Source: an uncultured Selenomonadales bacterium (GTDB taxonomy: Bacteria; Bacillota; Negativicutes; Selenomonadales; Selenomonadaceae). From it: DNA of 21,456 nucleotides. The position numbers were made by a program, and so were the translations under genes. Below, piece after piece: positions 14,163-21,456 of the stretch. The DNA lies in the NCBI GenBank assembly GCA_937877655.1, contig CALFJC010000142.1, positions 1 to 21,456 on the forward strand, given 5' to 3'. How positions within the stretch are numbered: position 1 is the stretch's first letter; each line of letters begins with the position of its first letter. A model generated the notes under the pieces. It did not search any database and had not been told where the DNA came from. It saw only the letters and a list, made by a program, of their open reading frames with translations.

Positions 14163-15512
14163 TCAATCAAGAAAATCTTTTAACTTTTTCGAGCGGGCAG
14201 GGTGACGGAGTTTCCGCAACGCCTTGGCTTCAATCTGGCGAATTCTTTCGCGGGTGACGTTGAAACTTTTTCCGACTTCCTCAAGCGTTCTTGCTCTGCC
14301 GTCTTCAAGCCCGAATCTTAAACGCAAAACATTTTTTTCACGCGGCGTCAAGGTTCCCAAAACATCTTCCAACTGCTCCTTCAACAACATGAACGACGCG
14401 GCGTCGGCAGGCGCGGGAGCATCGTCATCGGGAATAAAATCGCCCAAATGCGAATCGTCTTCTTCGCCGACCGGTGTTTCCAACGAAACGGGTTCTTGCG
14501 CAATTTTTTTAATCTCGCGGACGCGCTCGACAGGAATTTCCATCTCTTCGGCAATTTCTTCGTCGGTAGGTTCGCGCCCGTTTTTTTGCAAAAGGTTGCG
14601 CGAAACTCGAATCAATTTGTTAATCGTCTCGACCATGTGAACGGGAATTCTGATTGTCCGCGCTTGATCTGCTATCGCCCGCGTTATCGCTTGACGAATC
14701 CACCACGTCGCGTAAGTCGAAAATTTGTAGCCCTTATGATAATCAAATTTTTCTACGGCTTTAATCAATCCGAGATTGCCTTCCTGAATCAAATCGAGGA
14801 AAAGCATTCCGCGTCCGACATACCTTTTGGCGATTGAAACTACCAAACGCAAATTTGCTTCGGCAAGTTGCTTTTGCGCTTCGGAGCGTTCGGCTTCGTC
14901 CTCCGACTCCATGCGCATTGCCAATGTTCTTTCCTCTTCGGCAGTCAAAAGCGACACGCGCCCGATTTCTTTCAAGTACATGCGAACGGGATCATCGATT
15001 GAAACGCTGTCGGGAATGTTCAAATCAATTTCAACGGGCGTTTTGGCTGTCTCGGCTTCTTCTTCCGATTGATTTTCGTTTTGCTCCATTTGATTCAGTA
15101 AATCGTCTTGTTCGGACGAAGTATTTTCGTTGGGCAAATCGCCTTCTCCTGTTTCAGCCGCCGTGTCCACGTCGTCAAGATCATTGTCCTCGTTGATTAT
15201 TTCTATTCCTTCGCGTTCGCAAATGCTCAGAATTTCATCGATCTCTTCCGTGTCATTTTCCACGCCTTGATTTTGAAGGATTTTATCCAAATCGCCCCAA
15301 GTCAACTTCCCGCCGGTTTGTTTGCATCTCAACGTTAAAAGCGAAATTATTCTGGACATTCGATTTCCCGCAGGTTTCGGAGTTAAATCCGTGTTGTTTT
15401 CGACGGCTTTGACTTCGGATTTTTTTTGCGCGGAAGAATTTTTTTTGTTTGCCGACAGGTTGCCGCTTTGGTCGCCTTTATTTGGCTCGACAGTTTTATT
15501 TTCTCCTGTCAT
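14163..15512 (-). CDS. rpoD: RNA polymerase primary sigma factor RpoD (sigma-70/SigA)
   Basis: 449 aa from ATG 15512, with AGGAGG 7 nt upstream; the in-frame start six codons earlier overlaps that site. It directs RNA polymerase to housekeeping promoters. After a low-complexity charged N-terminus and region 1.1-like part come region 1.2 (DPVRMYLKEIGRVSLLTAEE), region 2 with LIQEGNLGLIKAVEKFDY and KFSTYATWWIRQAITRAI (-10 recognition), region 3 (RIPVHMVETINKL), and region 4 ending in the helix-turn-helix RTLEEVGKSFNVTRERIRQ (-35 recognition). The N-terminal acidic stretch (about residues 80-150) is long and rich in Glu, Asp and Asn. It follows dnaG by 31 bp, the classic macromolecular synthesis arrangement without rpsU. 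Confidence 0.98.
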   Translation of the reverse strand: MTGENKTVEPNKGDQSGNLSANKKNSSAQKKSEVKAVENNTDLTPKPAGNRMSRIISLLTLRCKQTGGKLTWGDLDKILQNQGVENDTEEIDEILSICEREGIEIINEDNDLDDVDTAAETGEGDLPNENTSSEQDDLLNQMEQNENQSEEEAETAKTPVEIDLNIPDSVSIDDPVRMYLKEIGRVSLLTAEEERTLAMRMESEDEAERSEAQKQLAEANLRLVVSIAKRYVGRGMLFLDLIQEGNLGLIKAVEKFDYHKGYKFSTYATWWIRQAITRAIADQARTIRIPVHMVETINKLIRVSRNLLQKNGREPTDEEIAEEMEIPVERVREIKKIAQEPVSLETPVGEEDDSHLGDFIPDDDAPAPADAASFMLLKEQLEDVLGTLTPREKNVLRLRFGLEDGRARTLEEVGKSFNVTRERIRQIEAKALRKLRHPARSKKLKDFLD

Positions 15513-15543
15513 TTTGCAGCCTCCTTTCAAATGCCTTATGCAT

Positions 15544-17349
15544 TTAATTTCTTTTCAAACTGTCTATTTCCCTTTTAATTTTGAGTGACTCCTCCAACTT
15601 TTTTTTGTAAGTTTCGTAGTCGCTCGAAATATATTTTTCAGCTTGCTCGCGAATTGCCTTGTATTTTTTTTTGAGAACAGCTCGTTTCAAAATGGCGACC
15701 GCATCATTAAAGGTATTGATTTCGTCCGTGTAAGGATTATTCGGCGCGTCCATCAATATTCGCGAAAGTTCCGAATTTGCCTCCGCGCTCAATTCCTTTT
15801 CCGAACTGATTTGGTCGAGCCGCCTGCCCTGTTCTTTGCACTCTTTGAGTCGGCTGAGTATTTCCCATTGTATTTCCGTAAAAATTTCTTGCGGAAAAAT
15901 TTCGCAGATATAATCGATTATCTCATCATCATGCCAAGTCAATCGCAAAATTGTTTCGCAAGCTTCGCGGATTGTCGGTTCTTGTTCTTCGCGAAGTTTT
16001 ACGCGCTTGACGGCGGGAGATTTTTTTTCGACTGTTCTTGTGGAAAATTTTTTCCACTCGTCGTCCGTAAGTTTTTCGTCCAGCGTGAGTGCCGCCGCAA
16101 TTTTTTTCTTGTATTCGTTGTGGGTCACCAAATTTTTTACGTTTGCAACGACTGGCAAAATTTCTCGTAACGCCGCCAATTTCCCGTCGGTTGTAGAAAT
16201 ATCTGCGCGGGCAAGGACGTAATTCATATGATAATCAATCAGCGACGCCGCATTTTTTATAAGCTCCTCGAAAGCCGCCCTGCCGTGCTTGCGAATGAAT
16301 TCATCGGGGTCTTTACCGTCGGGAATTTTTATGATAAAAACATTTGCGCCCGTCGCCTGAACAATCGGCAAAGCGCGGAGCGTTGCTTTTTGTCCCGCCT
16401 CGTCGCTGTCGTAGCAGAAAATAATTTTCCTTGCGTATTTCAAAATAAGTTTCGCATGTTCGGGCGTAAAAGCCGTGCCGAGTGTCGCAACAACATTTTT
16501 TATTCCCGCGCCGAAAAGTGAAATTGCGTCCATGTAACCTTCAACGACAATCGCCGCGCCCGCCGTACTTATCGCACGATTTGATTTGTCGAGCCCGAAA
16601 AGCAAATTTCTTTTGTTAAAAAGCACAGTCTCCGGCGTGTTGAGATATTTCGGATTCATTTCGTCTTCGGTTTTCAAAATTCGTCCGCCGAAGCCGACCG
16701 TGTGCCCGAAAATATCATTTATGGGAATCATGATTCGCCCGCGAAATCTGTCGTAAAAGCCCGGAGAATTTTTTCGCCTTACGATAAGCCCGACTTGTTC
16801 AAGTTGTTGCGGAGAAAATCCTCGACGCGTGAGATTCGTCAAGAGATTTTCCCAATCGTCGGAGGCGTAACCGAGTTTGAAAGTTTCAATCGTCTCCGCC
16901 GTTATTCCCCGCGCAGAAAGATATTTCCTGCCGACTTCGCCGCGAGCCGTTTTGATTAGACATTCATGATAAAAATCCTGCGCGAGCTCGTTGATTTTTG
17001 ACAGAGATTTTTCTTCGCGTCGCCGCCGTTCTTCTTCGGGCGAATATTTTTTTTGCGGGAGTTCAATTCCCAATCGTTGAGCTTGAAGTTTAACCGCCTC
17101 GAAATAAGTTATGTTTTCAATGAGCGAGAGAAATTTGAAAACGTTGCCGCCGGTTTGACAGCCGAAGCAATAAAAAAGTCCTTTGTCGGGGCTGACGCTG
17201 AAAGACGCAGTTTTTTCGTTGTGGAAGGGGCATCGTCCCCAAAATCGCCCGCTTTTTTGTGTAAGTTGAACGTAACGCGATACCACAGAATAAATATCGG
17301 TTCGCTCGCTTACGCGTTCAACGAATTCATCAAGCTCCGTACTTCGCAA
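15544..17349 (-). CDS. dnaG: DNA primase DnaG
   Basis: 601 aa, TTG start at 17349 with GGAGG about 10 nt upstream. It makes RNA primers at the replication fork. The N-terminal zinc domain has Cys40, His43, Cys61 and Cys64 (CPFH and CFGC). The catalytic core includes RFRGRIMIPI, GFGGRIL and the TOPRIM motif IVVEGYMDAISLF, followed by GTAFT and FCYDSDEAGQKA with the metal-binding Asp residues. Residues ~450-601 form a helical C-terminal domain for the replicative helicase. Length is normal for the phylum. It is the first gene of the dnaG-rpoD unit. Confidence 0.98.
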   Translation of the reverse strand: MRSTELDEFVERVSERTDIYSVVSRYVQLTQKSGRFWGRCPFHNEKTASFSVSPDKGLFYCFGCQTGGNVFKFLSLIENITYFEAVKLQAQRLGIELPQKKYSPEEERRRREEKSLSKINELAQDFYHECLIKTARGEVGRKYLSARGITAETIETFKLGYASDDWENLLTNLTRRGFSPQQLEQVGLIVRRKNSPGFYDRFRGRIMIPINDIFGHTVGFGGRILKTEDEMNPKYLNTPETVLFNKRNLLFGLDKSNRAISTAGAAIVVEGYMDAISLFGAGIKNVVATLGTAFTPEHAKLILKYARKIIFCYDSDEAGQKATLRALPIVQATGANVFIIKIPDGKDPDEFIRKHGRAAFEELIKNAASLIDYHMNYVLARADISTTDGKLAALREILPVVANVKNLVTHNEYKKKIAAALTLDEKLTDDEWKKFSTRTVEKKSPAVKRVKLREEQEPTIREACETILRLTWHDDEIIDYICEIFPQEIFTEIQWEILSRLKECKEQGRRLDQISSEKELSAEANSELSRILMDAPNNPYTDEINTFNDAVAILKRAVLKKKYKAIREQAEKYISSDYETYKKKLEESLKIKREIDSLKRN

Positions 17350-17441
17350 CGCTTTTCAACCTCCGCCGTTTTATATTCCCCGCGTCTTTTAAATTTCCTT
17401 TTTGCCGCCCAAGAATTTTTATCGCCGCCTGAAATGGAACT

Positions 17442-17697
17442 TATCCCCCTTTTTTCTAAAGTGGGCACGCAAAACCCTCGCGGCTTATCGTTCGATTGAA
17501 TTTAAAATTAACTTTTTTTGATTGAACCTACTTTTTCTTTGCATGCCCAAAGAAAAAGTAGCAAAAAGAAAAGGCACCTCGCGGGGGCGTAAAAATTTTT
17601 TCTTCGATAAAAGTTTCAGAATGCCGCAATGAGGTGTTCGCCGCGGTATTTGCTTCACGCAAATGCGCGGCGCGACCGCCCATCCTTGGGCGGTCGG
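17442..17697. repeat. Dispersed hairpin-rich intergenic element, copy C
   Basis: Opens with ATCCCCCTTTTTTCTAAAGTG-like sequence as copy A does. Then comes a perfect 13-bp hairpin (17529-17541 with 17548-17560, spacer CATGCC), the AAAAAGAAAAGGCACCTCGC block and GGGGGCGT. An ATTTGC/GCAAAT hairpin follows, then a perfect 10-bp hairpin, CGACCGCCCA (17673-17682) with TGGGCGGTCG (17687-17696), loop TCCT. It fills most of the 464-bp gap between dnaG and the ZorA-like fragment. The rest of the gap (17698-17813) holds no complete gene, but see the finding on in-frame ZorA-like codons at 17766-17813. Confidence 0.85.
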
Positions 17698-17813
17698 TAC
17701 TCACTCACCGCTACTTTCTTTTTAACATCGGCTCTCAAAAAAAATTGCCTTCGCCACAACGATAGAAAATTTCTATTGAACAAATACAAACATCAATCAA
17801 GTAGATTGTCGAC

Positions 17814-18617
17814 ATGAAAAATTCCTTCGACAAATTTTTAAAAGACATGTCGAAGAATTTCAGCGAAAACTTTATTGCGGCTCTCAATGAGTCGATTAAA
17901 AATCTCAACAATCAGTTGCAAAATAAATTCGAAGAAAATTTCAAGGAACTCAACGCCGTCGTCCGCGAAGTCGCCGTTTGGCAACGCGAATACAAAAATA
18001 TCGTCACGAAGACAACCGAAGAACTGAAAATCATCAACGAAACTTTTAATCGCGAGGTAATGGGCGAACTTCAAACGAGTTTAAAAACTTTTGCCGATAC
18101 TTCAGAGAAAAATGTTTCCGTTCAAAATGAACTTTATACTGCGACTGCCGAACTTTCCAAGATAATTTCTCAAGCGGACAAAAGTATTTCGCAAATGCAA
18201 AACGCAATGGAAAATTTCGGCAAGTTTGGTGAAGATGCTTTGAAAAATCTCAAGCAACTCACGGAAAATTTCTCCGCCGAAGTCAAAAAAATTAATTCCT
18301 TATCTCTCGGCGTCGCCCGCGATACCGAAGAATATTTGAAGAACTTCAACAAGGCAAGCGCGGATTCAATGAAAATTATCCGCGAGACAATCGCCCGCTA
18401 CAAAACAGACCTTGATGAAGAAACAAAATCTTCTCTCGGCAAACTTCATCAACTTTTTGAAACTGTCGCGAAAAATACCGACGCGCAATCCGGCAAGGCG
18501 ATAAAAACTCTCGCGGTTGCATTGGCGGAGATAAACGAGAAAATGATCGGAAATTATAAATCGCTTGTCGCCAAAATCGCGGAGGTTGATGAATTATTGC
18601 GGAGGCAGACAAAATGA
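17814..18617 (+). pseudogene. ZorA-like protein, N-terminally truncated (helical tail only)
   Basis: 267 aa from ATG 17814 with no convincing ribosome binding site. The whole chain is predicted coiled coil, with blocks such as FSENFIAALNESIKNLNNQL, NFKELNAVVREVAVWQREYK, and repeated KLHQLFETV-type heptads. The ENFKELN...WQxxYK segment resembles the cytoplasmic tail of ZorA-type MotA/TolQ/ExbB proton-channel proteins of Zorya defence systems. The MotA-like membrane domain that should precede it is missing; instead the dispersed repeat lies upstream. Reading the same frame upstream gives helix-like codons interrupted by TAG (17802-17804 and 17763-17765). It overlaps zorB by 4 bp (ATGA). In isolation it could be read as a complete soluble coiled-coil protein; the ZorB partner argues for truncation. 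Confidence 0.6.
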
Positions 18618-19273
18618 TTTTCAAAAAAAATGACGGCACGATTTGGCAATCAATTTCGGACATGATGACGGGCTTGATGATGATTTTTTTGTTCGTGTGC
18701 ATGGGTTTTCTTTTTCAAATGAAGGAGACCGCCGCCCGCTACGAAAAAATTAAAAATCAAATTCATCAAGATTTAATAGACGAATTCAAGCCCGAAGAAA
18801 TGGCGCGGCTCGGAGCTCGCCTTGACGAAGAAGATTTGCGCGTTGTGTTCGTATCGCCTTCAATATTTTTTGCGGCGGGAGACAGCACAGTCAATCCGCA
18901 ATTTTAAGCGGTGCTTGCAGAATTTTTCCCGCGCTACATAAAAGTTTTGGAAAAATATTCCGCCGAGATCGTCGAAGTGCGAATTGAAGGAAATGCATCG
19001 CTTGAATGGAGCGGCGACGTGAATTCAAACGATGCTTATTTTTACAACATGAAACTTTCGCAGGACAGGGCATTCAATGTTTTGCAATATGTTTTCACGC
19101 TGAACGATTTGCAGACGCCCGAAAAACGTCAATGGCTTGTCGAAAAACTTCGTGCCAACGGCGCGTCGTTCAGCAAGGCGAGCGATAAAAATGTTAATGC
19201 CTCGCGCTGTGTGGAAATAAGTATTCGCCGAAATGCGGAGAAGGAGCTGAATAAAATCAATGAACAACGCTGA
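18614..19273 (+). pseudogene. ZorB-like MotB/OmpA-family protein interrupted by an in-frame TAA
   Basis: The reading frame 18614-19273 would give ~219 aa but has TAA at 18905-18907 (codon 98). The first part has a single N-terminal membrane helix, ISDMMTGLMMIFLFVCMGF, with the Asp that in MotB/ZorB proteins takes part in ion flow, then a helix and the start of the OmpA-like domain (VFVSPSIFFAAGDSTVNPQF). After the stop the same frame continues with AVLAEFFPRYIKVLEKY, EVRIEGNAS and LSQDRAFNVLQYV, then CVEISIRR, the peptidoglycan-binding OmpA/MotB core. One base change (for example AAA to TAA) would explain the lesion. In Zorya, ZorA and ZorB form a membrane motor that senses phage attack. A GTG at 18911 could restart translation but has no ribosome binding site. 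It overlaps the next gene by 14 bp. Confidence 0.75.
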
Positions 19274-20710
19274 AACTCTCAACAAAGAAATTTTAAAGCC
19301 GTTTCAAAAAATTTTCGCGGCAATGAGAATAAGCACTTTGCAAATAGAATTTGCGGCAGAAAATTTTTCGTTGCCGAAATTGACCGACGCCGAGCGCGAA
19401 AGTTTATCAAAGGGGATGCCGCTCGATCCGAAAATTTTGGAAGAGCTTATGAAAAATCTCGCGCCGATTATGCCCTTCGCCTACAAAGAACATATCGTCC
19501 TTGTTTACATTCGCGACCAATATTTGACGCGGGCAAATTACAACCAAAAAAATTACAATTGGTTTCATCTTTGTTTTTGTCAAGCGTTGCGCACGGCGAA
19601 GAAAAATAATCGTTACGAGGCGCGATTTGTCATGACGTATGACACCGGCGGAAAATTTTTGGTTAATTTGTTTGCTGACGGCGAGCGGCGCGAACAAAAT
19701 GTTTATCGGCGGCTGAAAGTTTGTCAATATTGTCTGCGCGAAATTAATTGGAAAAATTTTCGGCGATATTGCGGCGCGGGCTTGGAAATTTTTCGCGGCG
19801 GCAATAAGGCAATGCGGCTTAAAATCGTTGAGGAGTTTGACATTGCGGAATATTTGTTGACGGCGCAAAAAAATAAATCGGACTTTCCGCCCGTCGATTT
19901 TACGATAAAAAAAGAATATGTTCTTTCGCCGCAATGGAAAGCCGCGCTGAAAAAAATGCAGATTATACCTGCGAAATTTGCGGCATGAAATTTTCTTCCG
20001 AAGCTTTGGAAATTCATCATAAAAATCACAATCAGGGCGACAATCGCCGAGATAATTTGATGGTGCTCTGTCGCGAGTGCCACAACAAAATTCACTTTGT
20101 GGAAGGCGGCGTTTTTGTCAAAAGAAAAACGAATTCCGAATATGCCGACGCGCTGAAAACTTTGGGCGATATTTATTCGGCACTCAATAACGAAAAGGCG
20201 GCGAAGAATTTTTATCGGAAAGCAGGTGTTGCTTACGAAAAATTGTCGGGAGACCTCGACGCGAAATTTGAATTGGCAAATTTATATCTGCGCGATCTCA
20301 AAACTTTAAGCAGAGCGCAACAACTTTTTGAAGGTTATCTGCGACGCGCCGAATCGGGCGGAGTTAAGGAAAAGATTCGTTGCGGCTTGATTTATGCAAA
20401 AGCTCTCGGCATGTCGAAAAATTTATCTAAGGCGCGAAAATTTTTTAACGCAGTCAAAGATAACAAAGATGTTTTTATCGACAGCGAATTTATTGAGTTG
20501 GTCAGACTTATAAAATATGCCGATTCTGCCGAAAGACTTCATACGCAAGCGATTGAAATATTTGAATCGGCGGCACAAGGCGGCTCGACTCAAGCTGTCG
20601 GAGAGCTCGTTAAACTTTACGGCGACAAAAATTTCGTTTACGATTTCAACGAAGATGATTCGTTTAAAAATTTTTCGAGGATGCACAAAAATTATTCGGA
20701 GAAATTTTGA
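19260..20710 (+). pseudogene. HNH endonuclease (ZorE-like) with C-terminal TPR-like repeats, split by a -1 frameshift at an A7 run
   Basis: Two overlapping frames form one gene: 19260-19988 (242 codons) and 19934-20710. The first gives an N-terminal domain with VLVYIRDQYL, RYEARFVMTYDTGGKFLVNL and LKVCQYCLREINWKNF, then SPQWKAALKK, the usual lead-in to an HNH domain, but stops soon after. The -1 frame continues exactly there with YTCEICGMKFSSEALEIHHK, NLMVLCRECHNKIH: two CxxC zinc pairs and the HH of an HNH nuclease, followed by ~190 residues of helical TPR/SEL1-type repeats. Moving frame at 19950-19956 (A7) reads ...ALKKNADYTCEICG and gives ~483 aa. HNH ZorE is the effector of type II Zorya. 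Loss of one A, slippage, or a sequencing error could each explain the shift. Confidence 0.7.
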
Positions 20711-21189
20711 AGGACTTGGAGACGGCGAATAATTTCTTTCGACAGCAAACTGATTAGCACGCCGATAAAAATTCCGCACGTTCCGAGAATCGGAAGGTAG
20801 AAAAAAATTTTTTGACTGCTCATGAAAAAAATCGCCGCGCATATTTGTCCGACGTTGTGAAAAAATCCGCCCGCCGCACTCACTCCGACAATCGAAAATT
20901 TTCCCGTGCGCTTGAGTAAAATCATCGCTGCCAAACTCAAAAGCCCGCCGCTTAAGCTGAAAAAAATTACCGTCGGCGAGCCCGCAAATATTCCCGACAA
21001 AAAAATTCGCGCCAATAAAATTATCAGCGCGTCCGTTTCCGATAGAAGATAAAGCGCGGCGAGCGACACGACATTTGCGAGCCCGAATTTCGCGCCCGGC
21101 GGCAAGAAAATCGGCGGCAACAAACTTTCAACCAAAAATAAAATCAACGACAACGAAATTAAAATCGCGTCCGTCGTTAATCGCCGCAA
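20692..21189 (-). CDS. Gx transporter family membrane protein (heptaprenyl diphosphate synthase component I-like)
   Basis: 166 aa from TTG 21189, preceded by AGGTGATT; an open frame extends to TTG 21210 inside the NusG-II gene but without a binding site. It is a very hydrophobic protein with about five membrane helices, with the family features LLPPIFLPPGAKFGLANVVSL, ARIFLSGIFAGSPTVIFFSLSGG and AGGFFHNVGQI. These occur in the Hpre_diP_synt_I/Gx family, whose transport role is inferred rather than proven. Such genes commonly lie next to NusG-domain-II proteins, as here. Its stop at 20694-20692 overlaps the end of the convergent HNH gene by 19 bp. Confidence 0.88.
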   Translation of the reverse strand: MRRLTTDAILISLSLILFLVESLLPPIFLPPGAKFGLANVVSLAALYLLSETDALIILLARIFLSGIFAGSPTVIFFSLSGGLLSLAAMILLKRTGKFSIVGVSAAGGFFHNVGQICAAIFFMSSQKIFFYLPILGTCGIFIGVLISLLSKEIIRRLQVLQNFSE

Positions 21190-21190
21190 A

Positions 21191-21456
21191 TCAATCACCT
21201 GCAATTTCAATCAAAACTTTGTGCGGCACACAAGCGATAACTTCTCCGAGATTTTTAATCGCGCCGCGCCTCACGCAAATTTTATCGGGACAATCAGCCT
21301 CAATCACGCCGATTGCCCCGTTTTTTATTTCCAAAATATTTTTCCCTTCATCCGTCTCAATCGTAAAAGTTTTTTCTTCGGACAAATTTATTTCTTGAAC
21401 AACTTCGCCGCCAATTTTTATCACGGCAAATTTTTTCTCCGAACCAAAATTAATCA
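21191..21456 (-). CDS. NusG domain II-containing protein, probably 5' partial
   Basis: The last ~77 codons are VIKIGGEVVQEINLSEEKTF to the TGA at 21193-21191. The beta-rich domain with IGVIEADCPDKICVRRGAI is the NusG-II signature, with two cysteines around DKI, then LGEVIACVPHKVLIEI. A GTG at 21424 could start it, but its spacing from GGAG is long and the frame stays open to the window edge (reading NFGSEKKFAV). Family members normally have an N-terminal membrane helix that would lie outside the window, so I treat it as cut by the edge. It is the gene before the Gx transporter. The role of these exported proteins is unknown. Confidence 0.82.
   Translation of the reverse strand, partial: INFGSEKKFAVIKIGGEVVQEINLSEEKTFTIETDEGKNILEIKNGAIGVIEADCPDKICVRRGAIKNLGEVIACVPHKVLIEIAGD

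Noticed and set aside
17350..17440. A strong promoter for dnaG
   Set aside because: Only weak matches (a TATAAA-like box without a good -35) were seen, so no promoter was annotated.
17629..17817. 62-codon frame ending at the ZorA-like start
   Set aside because: Translation of the repeat's hairpins; no binding site and no similarity to the missing ZorA membrane domain.
18911..19273. Separate gene starting at GTG 18911
   Set aside because: It is the second half of an OmpA-like domain in the same frame as the zorB start, without a ribosome binding site; better explained by the TAA at 18905.

Overview
The window looks like chromosomal DNA from an anaerobic member of the Bacillota. I favour Negativicutes (a Selenomonas-like lineage). 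This rests on inference: a class 1B pyrK-pyrD pair, a Gx transporter next to a NusG-domain-II protein, a dnaG-rpoD pair, TAXI/GltS transport genes, strong AGGAGG ribosome binding sites with many TTG starts, and A/T-tract-rich DNA. No rRNA, tRNA, CRISPR array or insertion-sequence transposase was seen.

Layout: (1) 1-1542, plus strand: the tail of pyrK, then pyrD. Both are joined in frame to pieces of a DUF4145-like domain, and these pieces form a 100-bp direct repeat that is 96% identical. (2) 1557-6396, minus strand: a small unknown gene, then the cluster galU > dpaL > TAXI lipoprotein > gltS (transcription order), with heptanucleotide tandem repeats in two of its gaps. (3) 6336-6835: a long dispersed repeat. 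(4) 6836-12783, minus strand: degenerate-GGDEF/EAL protein > mutarotase-like protein > sucC > terminator > hemW > secreted metalloprotease > yigZ. (5) 12802-13204: a second copy of the dispersed repeat. (6) 13205-17349, minus strand: dnaG > rpoD > terminator > era. (7) 17350-17813: a third copy of the repeat. (8) 17814-20710, plus strand: a Zorya-like anti-phage operon (ZorA tail, ZorB, HNH nuclease) with damage in every gene. (9) 20692-21456, minus strand: a NusG-domain-II protein and a Gx transporter, meeting the defence operon tail to tail with a 19-bp overlap.

Most of the window is housekeeping. The unusual parts are the DUF4145-PyrD chimera with its duplicated junction, the broken Zorya-like operon (5' truncation beside a repeat, an in-frame TAA in zorB, a one-base frameshift at an A7 run in the HNH gene), a three-copy family of hairpin-rich intergenic elements, and two intrinsic terminators placed so close to the next gene (hemW, era) that they probably act as leaky attenuators.
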